Shown here piece after piece: positions 1 through 8,938 of a stretch of 64,000 bases of DNA. Under the pieces are notes generated by a model. It was not told where the DNA came from, made no database searches, and worked only from the letters and a program-made list of their open reading frames with translations. The stretch is from an uncultured Brachyspira sp. (GTDB lineage Bacteria > Spirochaetota > Brachyspiria > Brachyspirales > Brachyspiraceae): the NCBI RefSeq assembly GCF_944393015.1, contig NZ_CALXYQ010000012.1, positions 1-64,000 of the forward strand, in the 5' to 3' direction. Both the position numbers and the translations under genes were made by a program. How positions within the stretch are numbered: position 1 is the stretch's first letter; each line of letters opens with the position of its first letter.

Positions 1-300
1 CAGGGCCTATTAACGAACAAATTTTTTATAAAGGATATAAGAAATAAAAAAATTATGAGCCTATTTTAAGTTTACTTAAAATAGCCTAAAAGCAAATAAT
101 TTTTTTATAGATAAAATAAGAAATAAAAAATTTGCGAGTGCCTGACATTCGATAGAATGGCAGGGCCTATTAACGAACAAATTTTTTATAAAGGATATAA
201 GAAATAAAAAAATTATGAGCCTATTTTAAGTTTACTTGAAATAGCCTAAAAGCGAATAATTTTTTTATAGATAAATAAAAAATAAAAAATGTGTGAGCAA
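1..300. repeat. Tandem direct repeat, period 160 bp, family A hairpins
   Basis: The stretch at 1-60 recurs almost unchanged at 161-220, giving a 160-bp period with two units (the second truncated near 300). Each unit carries a hairpin of dispersed family A: GAGCC, a stem ending TTTTAAG, loop TTTA, the complementary stem, then AGCCT. A single base differs between the two stems (one copy has CTTGAAAT where the other has CTTAAAAT). No open reading frame fits. The repeats extend off the left edge, so the copy number is unknown. Confidence 0.85.
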
Positions 301-371
301 CAGCGAACAAGTTTTTATAAAAAATACTAGATAAAATTATTAATAATGTATTGTTATAAAAGGAGTGCTTA

Positions 372-1487
372 ATGGATTTCAAAAAAAAATTGGCTGGTAT
401 TTTAGAGAAAGAAGGATTTGTTAATATATTTTCTTCTTTTCTCGCTATTATTATAGGCTTACTTCTGGGTCTTATAATACTTCTTATAAGTAATGTTCAT
501 GATGCTTTCCCCGCTTTTATGACAATACTTTCAGGAGGATTTTCTGGAGGCTCTAGAGGAATGGGACAGGTTATATATACCGCCACACCTTTAATACTCA
601 CAGGACTTTCAGTTGGATTCGCTTTTAAAAACGGGCTTTTTAATATAGGAGCTCCCGGACAATTTATAGTAGGGGCTTATGCTGCTGTATTAGTAGCAGT
701 AAAATGCACATTTCTTCCGCCTGCTCTGCATTGGTTTGTAGCTTTAATAGTTTCTTTTATAGCCGGAGGACTTTGGGCTTATTTACCGGGTTTTTTAAAG
801 GCTCATTTCAATGTTAATGAAGTTATTTCAAGCATTATGATGAATTATATTGGTATGTATTTAGTTAATTATCTTGTTACGCTTACAGTTTATGATATGC
901 TTAAAAATCAGTCGCAAAATATACCTCCTTCCTCTATGATTCCTACTATGGGGCTTAATGTTATATTCAGAGGTTCAAGTGCTAACGGAGGATTCTTTAT
1001 TGCTATTATAGTAGTAGTAATAGTATATATAATTCTTTCTAAAACTACATTCGGTTTCGAGCTTAAAGCATGCGGACTCAATAAAGATGCAAGTAAATAT
1101 GCCGGCATCAACGAAAAAAGAAATATAGTTCTTTCTATGGTTATAGCAGGAGCTTTAGCAGGACTTGGCGGCGGTCTTTTATATCTTTCTGGTGTTGGAA
1201 AGCATATAGAAGTAGTTGATATACTTGCAGAAGAAGGCTTTATGGGAATACCTATTGCCTTGCTTGGGCTTTCTCACCCTATAGGAATATTAATTGCCGG
1301 ACTTTTCATTGCTCATATTACTGTGGGCGGTTTTTATATGCAGATATATGATTTTACTCCTGAAATTATAGAGATGATTATATCGTCTATAATATATTTC
1401 AGTGCTTTTGCTTTGCTTTTCAAATCTATTGTTGGATTTATATCTAAAAAGCTAATCAAAAAAGAAGAAAAGAATGCTAATGAGTAA
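372..1487 (+). CDS. Nucleoside-type ABC transporter permease (NupP/BmpA-system, first subunit)
   Basis: This is an integral membrane permease of the branched-chain/ribose-like superfamily, as used by Nup/BmpA (basic membrane protein) nucleoside importers. At 371 residues it matches the long permease subunit. It has an N-terminal membrane segment at about 20-42, then the family pattern NIGAPGQ at 91-97 and NVNEVISSIMMNYIG at 147-161, with further hydrophobic helices to the C-terminus. A good Shine-Dalgarno (AAAGGAG) lies before the ATG. The partner permease follows after 31 bp. The ATPase and the lipoprotein binding protein are not in the window and probably lie to the left, although repeats fill the upstream 370 bp. 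The family is assigned with confidence; the nucleoside substrate is inferred from the family. Confidence 0.9.
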   Translation: MDFKKKLAGILEKEGFVNIFSSFLAIIIGLLLGLIILLISNVHDAFPAFMTILSGGFSGGSRGMGQVIYTATPLILTGLSVGFAFKNGLFNIGAPGQFIVGAYAAVLVAVKCTFLPPALHWFVALIVSFIAGGLWAYLPGFLKAHFNVNEVISSIMMNYIGMYLVNYLVTLTVYDMLKNQSQNIPPSSMIPTMGLNVIFRGSSANGGFFIAIIVVVIVYIILSKTTFGFELKACGLNKDASKYAGINEKRNIVLSMVIAGALAGLGGGLLYLSGVGKHIEVVDILAEEGFMGIPIALLGLSHPIGILIAGLFIAHITVGGFYMQIYDFTPEIIEMIISSIIYFSAFALLFKSIVGFISKKLIKKEEKNANE

Positions 1488-1518
1488 AGAATAGAAAATA
1501 TAAAAGGAGATTTTTTTA

Positions 1519-2472
1519 ATGGAAACAATTTATTTTTTAGTACAGCAGACAATGTTTTTTTCTATTCCGCTTTTACTTGTAGCATTAGGCGGAATGTTCT
1601 CTGAAAGAAGTGGGGTAGTTAATATTGCACTTGAAGGCATAATGATAATCGGAGCTTTTGCAGGAATATTTTTTATAAGCAGATTAGGTGCTAATTTCCC
1701 TCCTATGATTACATTATTTTTGGCTATGATTATATCTGCTTTATCCGGTCTTATATTTTCTCTTCTTCATGCTTATGCTGCTATTAGTATGAGTGCAGAT
1801 CAAGTTATAAGCGGTACTGCTTTAAATATATTTGCTCCAGCTTTTGCTATATATGTTACAAGAGCTATTCAAACAGTTCAGCAAATAAGTTTTGTTAATA
1901 ATTTTAGGATAGAATCTGTACCTATACTTGGAAGCATTCCTATAATAGGAGGATTATTCTTCAAAAACACATACATAACAACATATATAGGATTCATAAT
2001 ATTAGCTTTATCTTGGTTTGTTCTTTATAAAACTAGATTCGGGCTTAGATTAAGAAGCTGCGGAGAGCATCCTCAGGCTGCAGATTCTGTTGGTATTAAT
2101 GTTTATAAGATGCGTTATATTGGAGTTGCCATATCAGGAGCATTAGGAGGTTTAGGAGGACTAGTATTTGTTATTCCTACTTCTACAAACTTTAATGCTA
2201 CCGTTGCAGGTTACGGATTCTTAGCTTTAGCAGTATTAATATTCGGACAATGGAAGCCTATGAAGATACTTTATGCTGCTTTCTTCTTCGGACTTATGAA
2301 AACATTAGCTTCTGCTTATTCTGGAATACCTATACTTGCAAGTCTTCCTATATCTAACAATATATACAAAATGATTCCTTATATAACAACTATAATAGTA
2401 CTTGCATTTACTTCTAAAAATTCACAGGCTCCTAAGGCATCAGGTATTCCTTATGATAAGAGTGTAAGATAA
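1519..2472 (+). CDS. Nucleoside-type ABC transporter permease (NupQ-like, second subunit)
   Basis: This is the second permease of the same importer, 317 residues with about eight to ten hydrophobic segments. The sequence SERSGVVNIALEG at 28-40 is the hallmark of the short permease subunit in NupQ/YufQ-like and simple-sugar transporters. The GxGxxGL-rich stretch near 210-220 is also typical. It starts 31 bp after the first permease behind the Shine-Dalgarno AAAAGGAG, so the two are co-transcribed. The operon ends at the hairpin terminator at 2494-2530. Confidence 0.9.
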   Translation: METIYFLVQQTMFFSIPLLLVALGGMFSERSGVVNIALEGIMIIGAFAGIFFISRLGANFPPMITLFLAMIISALSGLIFSLLHAYAAISMSADQVISGTALNIFAPAFAIYVTRAIQTVQQISFVNNFRIESVPILGSIPIIGGLFFKNTYITTYIGFIILALSWFVLYKTRFGLRLRSCGEHPQAADSVGINVYKMRYIGVAISGALGGLGGLVFVIPTSTNFNATVAGYGFLALAVLIFGQWKPMKILYAAFFFGLMKTLASAYSGIPILASLPISNNIYKMIPYITTIIVLAFTSKNSQAPKASGIPYDKSVR

Positions 2473-2493
2473 AATCTATAATTACCGCATATA

Positions 2494-2530
2494 AAAGGCT
2501 GAGAGTTTTTATAGCTCTCGGCTTTTTTTA
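2494..2530 (+). terminator. Intrinsic terminator after the permease pair
   Basis: GGCTGAGAG pairs with CTCTCGGCT (one G-U) around a short AT loop, followed by seven T residues. It lies 22 bp after the stop codon of the second permease. Confidence 0.85.
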
Positions 2531-2552
2531 TTATAAGTTCTTAATTGAAAAA

Positions 2553-2995
2553 TTATAACGCACGGTTAATACGCTTTATATATAAATAAAATTCTATTAA
2601 TTTAATAATTATATATTCATAATTTAATTCTTCGTGCGGTAAATATATCTCAAATTTTAAAAAAACTTGGGTGGGCAGCTAAAATAACAGTTAAAGCAAA
2701 AAAGAAAAATAATACAAAAATATCAAAAACAAACCGTAAGCCTAAAGGGTGGGCAAATGTAATTAAAGTTTTAAAATTTTATTACATACCCCGCCCCTTC
2801 TTCTTTATAATTAATTTTTAAATTTTAATATTAGTTATCTTTATAGTTTAATTAGAAATTATAGCACCCGCCCAAGCGTTAAATAAATTTTTAACTATTT
2901 AAACGCACGATTAAAAAAAATTAAAAATATAATAAAATTTGAATTATAAATCAATATATATTCTTTGCTTCATTCTGCGTGCGATAAAAAATCAA
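2553..2995. repeat. Intergenic mosaic repeat, family B (copy 1)
   Basis: A non-coding block built from two kinds of unit. The first runs from CGCACGGTTAA to CGTGCGG and is about 80 bp. The second runs from TTGGGTGGGCAGCT to GGGTGGGCAAAT and is about 110 bp. Here the order is first unit, second unit, second unit inverted (CATACCCCGCCCC to CACCCGCCCAAGC), first unit again. The same units recur at 35605-35830 and 38995-39335, and a fragment lies near 55950. No ORF, tRNA or known RNA was recognised. Confidence 0.75.
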
Positions 2996-3111
2996 TATTG
3001 GTAAATATCATTAACAAAATATAGAAATATTAATAATAATTGCATTTTATAAATAGCTATTTGTTTTTTGTTAGTATGACAATATATTTTGTTTAATAAA
3101 ATAAAAAAATA

Positions 3112-3139
3112 TTGACTTTGCATTTTATTTAAATATACT
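3112..3139 (+). promoter_or_regulatory. Sigma-70-type promoter for the 90-residue ORF
   Basis: TTGACT, a 16-bp spacer and TATACT, with the start codon about 40 bp downstream of the -10 box. Confidence 0.65.
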
Positions 3140-3177
3140 ATTAATTATGTATAATTTTTATAAATGGATGTAAAGAT

Positions 3178-3450
3178 ATGGCTAATTGTGAAGAATTAAA
3201 TAACTTAATGGAAAATATAGATCATCAAATATTATTCGATAATGCTTTGAAAATAAATGAATTATTGAAAGATGATATTGTATTAGATGATATGATGAGT
3301 GAAAATTTATTTGTTTACTATTTTGAATTATTGGAAATGATAAAATCAAATCCAGAGTCTTATCAAATATCAGATATAGACAATGATGAAAAAATCAAAG
3401 CAATAAATAGTATTATAAGAAAAATGGAATTATCTTTTATAGAATTCTAA
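3178..3450 (+). CDS. Hypothetical protein, 90 residues, acidic and helical
   Basis: A short, acidic, leucine- and isoleucine-rich protein with no cysteine pair, signal peptide or membrane segment. It looks all-helical, and I do not recognise a family. The case for a real gene is its own promoter (3112-3139), a weak Shine-Dalgarno (GGATG, 8 bp before ATG) and a clean stop that leaves only 2 bp before the convergent glycosyltransferase gene. The preceding 640 bp are repeats, so it stands as a single-gene unit. Confidence 0.7.
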   Translation: MANCEELNNLMENIDHQILFDNALKINELLKDDIVLDDMMSENLFVYYFELLEMIKSNPESYQISDIDNDEKIKAINSIIRKMELSFIEF

Positions 3451-3452
3451 TT

Positions 3453-5243
3453 TTATTTTTTTATAAATCCTGTTATAAAACCTTTTATAAAAAATACACC
3501 ATAAGTAAGATGTGATAAAAATATACCTACAGCCTTACAAAAACCCTTTATAGGAGATAATGTACTAACCCAGCTTCCAAGCAAACATAATGCATAAAAA
3601 CTATGAGGAAATAATAAAGCTAAAAATATATTTTTATTAATAGCTGGAATATAAGTATTTAAAACTTGTGGTAAATTAAAATATAAAGCAAAAGGTACAA
3701 AAATAGTATAAAGCAAAAATATTGAAGGAATGAAGTACGATAAACTTAAAGAATTTCCTCCAAATCTTTTAACAAAATATCCCCTATGCCAAGCATAACC
3801 TTTTAATTGTTTAAAATGCCCAAAAAATAAATCCCTTCTATGATGATAAACTAATGCTTCTGGAGTATATAATATTTTTTCATTTTCTTTCATAATATTA
3901 TTGCAAAGTATGGTATCTTCACCAGGCCAATACTCACTGTCAAAGCCCCCTACCCTATCATAAAGCTCCCTTGTAATGATAAAATTGCAGCTAGGATAAT
4001 CATTAACATACTGAACTTTATCAGGTATATATCTAGCCTTATGCTTTCCGCTCATAAGTGTAGAACTGTAAATAAGTCCGCTTATCTGTTTTGAAAAATT
4101 GTCCTTAGGTGTATTAATAGCAGGACCACCCAAAGCAGAAACTTTTGAGCTTTCCATAGCCCTCAATGCATTTAAAAGCCAATCTTTTTCAGGATATGTA
4201 TCATCATCTAAAAATGCTAATATATTACCATTAGATTTTTTTACTCCTATAGCTCTTTTTATTGCAGGAGGAAGTTCTCCTGTTTCTATTATTCTTATTC
4301 TGCTGTCTTTAAATAACTCTATATTTATTTCATCTTCTGTATATTTGTCTGGAAGTATTATCACTTCAAAATTTGTATATATCTGTTCAAGTAAATATTC
4401 TGTTTCTTCTTTTATATAATCATTGATTTTTTTTAAAGGTATTATAATACTTACAAGCGGTTTTTCTTTTAACTCGCAAAATAAATCTTTATAAAAATGA
4501 ACAATATTAAGCCTATAAAATATGGCTAATGTATCAATGAATGTTCTCCAAAGAATAGGAAATCTAATAAATCCAAAATGCCTATTAGGATTAACTATAA
4601 CAGGAGCAGATACTATTTTTTTACCATTAGAATTGCATGCTACCAACACTTCCAAATCATAAGCAAAAGCCTTAACTAATATTCTAGGAAAAATATTTAT
4701 AATAGCATCTCTTTTGAAAAGTTTTAATCCTGTTTGGGTATCCTGTATAGGAAGATGAAAAAATATCTTCACAAACATAAAATATATAAAAGATATTAAT
4801 TTTCTTATATTAGAATAATTAACTACAGAATCTTTATGTCTCTTAGAACCTATAACAACATCAGCATTTTCTTTTTGCATAATCACAAAGAAATTTTCTA
4901 ATTGGGAAGGATCTATTTCCATATCCCCATCACAAAATATTATATATTCTCCGCTTGACATTTCGCATGCTCTTTTTAAAGCATGTCCCTTGCCTTGATT
5001 TTCTCTTGCATAAATACCTATTATATTTTTTAAATTTTTATTTGTATTATTATTTTGAAAATTAGTACATATTTTTTTTATTTCTTCTTTTGAATTATCA
5101 CTACTTCCGTCATCAGAAATAATTATTTCAAAGTTCATAAAAAAAGGAGAAACTTTTTCTATAAGTATATTTATATTTTTTTCTATTGTTTTTTCTATAT
5201 TGTATACAGGAACTAATATAGATACTAATTCATTTATTTTCAT
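3453..5243 (-). CDS. Dual-domain family 2 glycosyltransferase with C-terminal membrane segments
   Basis: This 596-residue protein carries two GT-A (family 2) domains. Domain 1 (about 7-240) resembles dolichyl-phosphate-mannose-synthase types, with SILVPVYN at 8-15, DDGSSDN at 44-50 and the DGD metal site at 105-107. Domain 2 (about 262-480) has SIIIPLK, LDDDTYPEKDW at 345-355 and GEDTILCN at 441-448, as in transferases that build polysaccharide chains. Three hydrophobic stretches follow from about 505 to 596, so it is probably membrane-anchored with the catalytic domains in the cytoplasm. It likely acts in glycolipid or surface-glycan synthesis. Donor and acceptor cannot be told from sequence, and no other glycan genes are next to it. 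Confidence 0.88.
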   Translation of the reverse strand: MKINELVSILVPVYNIEKTIEKNINILIEKVSPFFMNFEIIISDDGSSDNSKEEIKKICTNFQNNNTNKNLKNIIGIYARENQGKGHALKRACEMSSGEYIIFCDGDMEIDPSQLENFFVIMQKENADVVIGSKRHKDSVVNYSNIRKLISFIYFMFVKIFFHLPIQDTQTGLKLFKRDAIINIFPRILVKAFAYDLEVLVACNSNGKKIVSAPVIVNPNRHFGFIRFPILWRTFIDTLAIFYRLNIVHFYKDLFCELKEKPLVSIIIPLKKINDYIKEETEYLLEQIYTNFEVIILPDKYTEDEINIELFKDSRIRIIETGELPPAIKRAIGVKKSNGNILAFLDDDTYPEKDWLLNALRAMESSKVSALGGPAINTPKDNFSKQISGLIYSSTLMSGKHKARYIPDKVQYVNDYPSCNFIITRELYDRVGGFDSEYWPGEDTILCNNIMKENEKILYTPEALVYHHRRDLFFGHFKQLKGYAWHRGYFVKRFGGNSLSLSYFIPSIFLLYTIFVPFALYFNLPQVLNTYIPAINKNIFLALLFPHSFYALCLLGSWVSTLSPIKGFCKAVGIFLSHLTYGVFFIKGFITGFIKK

Positions 5244-5374
5244 ACTTTCTGCTTTTTATAATTTTTTCTTTATATCTATTTTAGATAGAATAATAATGAA
5301 ATATTATACAAAAACTATATAATTTGTAAATATGTGTATACTTGAAGCATAGCATGTTATTTAAACTCAGAAGG

Positions 5375-5932
5375 TCATCCATTAATTTGAAGTTTATTAT
5401 TATCTATAATAAATTCAATTGAAACATATCCCTTATAATTATCAAAATCTTTCTGAGTATAAACATCAGTAAAAAAACATATTTTCTGATTGCTTGAACC
5501 TATAAAACCTCTCTCTTCATCATAAAGATCATCTACATATTCACCATCTATTAAAACATCAGTGTATTTTAATAATTCTAAAGCTCCGTCAAAGTTTGAA
5601 GTATTAATTTCTTCTAAAGTATATCCGCTGAAAAGTATTACAGATAAATCATTTTCTCTGCACCATTTTGCAATATATGATAAACCTTTAGACTGCAGTA
5701 TAGGCTCTCCTCCAAGTAAAGTAATGCCCTCTATATTATAATTTGTTTTACTGTATTGTATTTGTTTTATAATATCATCGCAATTTACTATATGCTTTTT
5801 TATTATAGGCTGCATATGAGTGTTGCAGCAATTTTGGCATCGCTTCATGCAGCCTTGAGTCCATATAGCAAATCTTTTACCTATGCCTTCAGATTCAGTA
5901 CATTCTCTTATACTATTAATATTCAAAAACAT
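5375..5932 (-). CDS. NrdG-like radical-SAM 4Fe-4S protein, last gene of the helicase/PIN/AAA operon
   Basis: 185 residues, the size of class III ribonucleotide reductase activases. The cluster motif is C28-x3-C32-x2-C35, followed by GGEP at 74-77, so it should bind one [4Fe-4S] cluster and S-adenosylmethionine. No nrdD gene is present. It starts 6 bp after the ClpB-like ATPase gene and closes a tightly packed operon, so its target is more likely a protein or nucleotide handled by that system than the reductase. The automatic name 'anaerobic ribonucleotide reductase activating protein' may therefore mislead. Radical-SAM assignment is firm; the substrate is unknown. Confidence 0.85.
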   Translation of the reverse strand: MFLNINSIRECTESEGIGKRFAIWTQGCMKRCQNCCNTHMQPIIKKHIVNCDDIIKQIQYSKTNYNIEGITLLGGEPILQSKGLSYIAKWCRENDLSVILFSGYTLEEINTSNFDGALELLKYTDVLIDGEYVDDLYDEERGFIGSSNQKICFFTDVYTQKDFDNYKGYVSIEFIIDNNKLQING

Positions 5933-5938
5933 AATAAT

Positions 5939-7783
5939 TTATTCTAATTCAAATTCAAAATCTGCCCTTTTAGGATTAAGCTGTACTATTTTTATTGTTC
6001 TTCCCTGAAGCGAATCTATATTTTCAAATACAAAATTTGAAAGAGGATTAATTATTTTACTTTCAAGAACATTCAAAACACCACGCCCACCATTTTTTAT
6101 ATCAACAGTTTTTGATATTGCTGAATATGCATTCTCTTCATTTTCAAATTTAATTTGAGCTTTATATTTTTCTCTTATAAACGTTTCTATAGATTTGAAT
6201 TTTCCTTTAGCTATATTATTAAGGAAATCAGTACTATCTATAAAATTAAAAGGTACAATATTATCTCCAACCCTATTTAAAAGCTCCGGTCTTTTTAACT
6301 CTTCAACAAAATGTCTTTTTACATGCTCTAAAAACTGCTGATATACTTGTTCTTTATCTGCAGTGTAATTTATTTCACTTGCCCCTATATTAGAAGTAAA
6401 TATTATAACAGATTCAGAGAAAGACATTGTTTCACCTTTACCGTCTGTTAATCTTCCGTCTTCAAGTATTTGTAAGAATTTATCAAGTATCCTTCCATGT
6501 GCTTTTTCTATTTCATCAAATAAAAGTACGCAGAAAGGTTTTTCTTTTATGGCATTAGTAAGCTGTCCGCCTTCCTCATAACCTACATATCCCGGAGGAG
6601 CTCCTACAAGTCTTTGATCGCTATGTTCATGGTTAAACTCTGACATATCAAATCTTATACAAGCAGTTTCATCTCCAAATAAAAATTCCGCTAAAGATTT
6701 TGCTAATTCTGTTTTACCAACACCAGTAGGCCCTACAAAAAATAATACGCCTTTAGGCTTTCTTTGTTTTGAAGAATGCTGTATTCCAGAAAAACCTGTA
6801 AATGCCCTTATTATTACATCTTTTACTTTTTCTATTGCTTCATCTTGCCCCTTTACTCTTAAAGCTAAAGTTTTTTCTATGGTAGCTAATTTACTTTTAC
6901 TTAAATCTTCCCAAGAGCTTTTTTTCTCACCATATTTATATAAATTAATTATTTTATCAGCACTTAATTTAGTATCCAATTGCATTGAAAGCTTCATTAT
7001 TTGTGCTATATCTTTAAGTTTAAATCCTTCCAAAGAATCTATAAAATCATTTCTTCTGTTTTCATCTAATGGCGGATCTAAATTTATTAAACTTTCATTA
7101 TTTAATATAAAATTTTCTCTTTCAGGTCTTGCCGGAGTTGGTATATTAATGCAGCTTACATCAGGATTATTTAAATAATATGATGAAGGTATTGTTGAGA
7201 GTTTATTTGTAATTATGATTATTGATCTTTTTTGTTCTTTAAAATCATTATCAAACATATCATAATTCATAGATTCTCTTAAAGCCTTTCCTATTATAGA
7301 AAGCCAATTTCTTTCATTTTCTGATAGAGAAGCATTAGCACCAAATATATAATCAGAATAATCTATAATAAAACATATACGGTTATTTGATTTTGATTTT
7401 ATTTGCTGAAGCACATAATTAAAAAACTCATTAATATCTTTGTATTTTGGACCTTTATTATTATTGTTATTATCTGTTAAATCATCATCGCCTAAATCAT
7501 AAGCATTGCTTGGAGCTTGATTTGCTTTTTCTTCTCCAAATGTTAAATTAGAAATCTTTGAAACATCATAATCAATTCCATCAACTCTATCCCATTTTAT
7601 CACATTATTAAATTTACTGTCTTCATTCAAAATTTTAATAATATAATTTGAAATATATTCATATTTTCCAGTTTTTCTATTTCTTATTATATCAGAAGAA
7701 TTTCCGCTTAAAATAATAGAACCTTTTAATTTAGAATCTCTTATGAATCTTTCAATCCATAAATCAATTTTTCTCTCTTCCAT
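5939..7783 (-). CDS. ClpB/ClpA-like AAA+ ATPase with a degenerate first module
   Basis: 614 residues. The C-terminal half is a complete Clp/HSP100 D2-type module: Walker A GPTGVGKT at 351-358, pore loop GYVGYEEGG at 398-406, Walker B and DEIEKAH at about 418-429, arginine-finger region RPELLNR near 500, and a small helical domain after it. The N-terminal half (about 20-240) has AAA-like strands (Walker-B-like ICFIIDYSDY near 137-146 and sensor-like RSIIIITNK) but no Walker A, so it looks like an inactive AAA module. It lacks the repeated Clp N-domain. No protease partner is nearby. It is the motor of the operon, sitting between the coiled-coil and radical-SAM genes with 12- and 6-bp gaps. The target is unknown. 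Confidence 0.88.
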   Translation of the reverse strand: MEERKIDLWIERFIRDSKLKGSIILSGNSSDIIRNRKTGKYEYISNYIIKILNEDSKFNNVIKWDRVDGIDYDVSKISNLTFGEEKANQAPSNAYDLGDDDLTDNNNNNKGPKYKDINEFFNYVLQQIKSKSNNRICFIIDYSDYIFGANASLSENERNWLSIIGKALRESMNYDMFDNDFKEQKRSIIIITNKLSTIPSSYYLNNPDVSCINIPTPARPERENFILNNESLINLDPPLDENRRNDFIDSLEGFKLKDIAQIMKLSMQLDTKLSADKIINLYKYGEKKSSWEDLSKSKLATIEKTLALRVKGQDEAIEKVKDVIIRAFTGFSGIQHSSKQRKPKGVLFFVGPTGVGKTELAKSLAEFLFGDETACIRFDMSEFNHEHSDQRLVGAPPGYVGYEEGGQLTNAIKEKPFCVLLFDEIEKAHGRILDKFLQILEDGRLTDGKGETMSFSESVIIFTSNIGASEINYTADKEQVYQQFLEHVKRHFVEELKRPELLNRVGDNIVPFNFIDSTDFLNNIAKGKFKSIETFIREKYKAQIKFENEENAYSAISKTVDIKNGGRGVLNVLESKIINPLSNFVFENIDSLQGRTIKIVQLNPKRADFEFELE

Positions 7784-7795
7784 AAATAAAACTCC

Positions 7796-8929
7796 TTATA
7801 ATGTTCTTTCATTATGCTTATCAATATCTATGGCACCTTTAGATATTTTGTCAGGGTTTTCCCATAATACTTTTTTATCAGATAATTTTATAGAATAAAT
7901 TTCTTCCAAATCTTTATTAAATTTATCTATATCCTTAACGCAAGTCAAACCTTCATAATTATCAAAAATATATTCCAATTTTCCATTAAGTCCAACCTTA
8001 CATACAGCTCTTTTTCCAGAAGGTTTTTTAGCTATTATTCTTACTATTCCTCCGTTATCATCTTTTATAAGTTCAGGAGCTGAAACTTCAAACTCACTTC
8101 CTTTTAATGATTTTATTATAGATTTTACTACCTCTTTTCTCACTTCTTCTGTTATTCGTATATCATCTGTTTCTTTATCTATTATTTCAACATCTTTTAC
8201 TACATTCTCAATATTATCTGAAGAATTATTCAAAGACTCTTTAGCAGTTTCTATCTGTTTTAATAATTTATCTCTTTTTTCAATATTCTCCTTGCTTTCT
8301 ATATTTTCTTTTTTTAGATTATCTTCAATATCTTCTATTTTTGTCTGCAGTACTCTTTTTTCTCTCTCTTTTTCTTTTTTTGCTCTCCATTCGCCTGCAT
8401 TGGCATTAGCTTCATCTATAATGCTTTTTATTCTGCTTTCTATATTTTTACTGTGAACACTCATTTCTTTATCTGTAACACCTTCATCATTTAATAACTC
8501 ATTTCTAAACATGTCAAATTTATCTCTAGCAAAATCAATTAGAATAATATCGTTTATAGCACTTATAGTCTTATTAAAATAATCTAAAACTGCCTGTTTA
8601 TTTTTATTTTTTTGTTCTTTTATTATTCTTTCTTCTTCTCTTTTTCTATTCAATGCCTCATTTCTCAAATAATTTATATCAGAAGATAATTGATAACTTA
8701 AATTTCTTGCTGCAAAAGGATCTGTATTAACAATTCTTTCTATATTTTGAATTTCCCCTTTTATATTTTGTATAGATACATATTTATCAAGACCTTCATT
8801 AATAATATTTTGTATAGAATCTCTATGTCTTGCAATAGCATTCATTACATCTCTTTGAGCATTTTGTCTTGCTAATTGCTCCTGCCTTTTTCTTTCTAAT
8901 TCATAATAATAGCTATCATGATGACTCAT
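7796..8929 (-). CDS. Coiled-coil protein with a conserved-looking C-terminal domain, helicase/PIN/AAA operon
   Basis: 377 residues, cytoplasmic. Residues 1-265 are charged and helical with long coiled-coil stretches (notably about 95-120 and 185-245). Residues about 268-360 form a compact alpha/beta-looking domain with hydrophobic strands (IVRIIAKKPSGKRAVCKV, then a YIFDNYEGLTC stretch), which suggests a small binding domain. I do not recognise the family. The start is supported by the Shine-Dalgarno AAGGGGG, and the gap to the ATPase gene is 12 bp. Its place next to the AAA+ motor suggests an adaptor or scaffold, which is inference. Confidence 0.8.
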   Translation of the reverse strand: MSHHDSYYYELERKRQEQLARQNAQRDVMNAIARHRDSIQNIINEGLDKYVSIQNIKGEIQNIERIVNTDPFAARNLSYQLSSDINYLRNEALNRKREEERIIKEQKNKNKQAVLDYFNKTISAINDIILIDFARDKFDMFRNELLNDEGVTDKEMSVHSKNIESRIKSIIDEANANAGEWRAKKEKEREKRVLQTKIEDIEDNLKKENIESKENIEKRDKLLKQIETAKESLNNSSDNIENVVKDVEIIDKETDDIRITEEVRKEVVKSIIKSLKGSEFEVSAPELIKDDNGGIVRIIAKKPSGKRAVCKVGLNGKLEYIFDNYEGLTCVKDIDKFNKDLEEIYSIKLSDKKVLWENPDKISKGAIDIDKHNERTL

Positions 8930-8938
8930 AATTCCCCC

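Noticed and set aside
5375-5932. Calling this gene nrdG
   Set aside because: No nrdD is nearby and the gene belongs to a different operon; the cluster motif alone does not prove that role.
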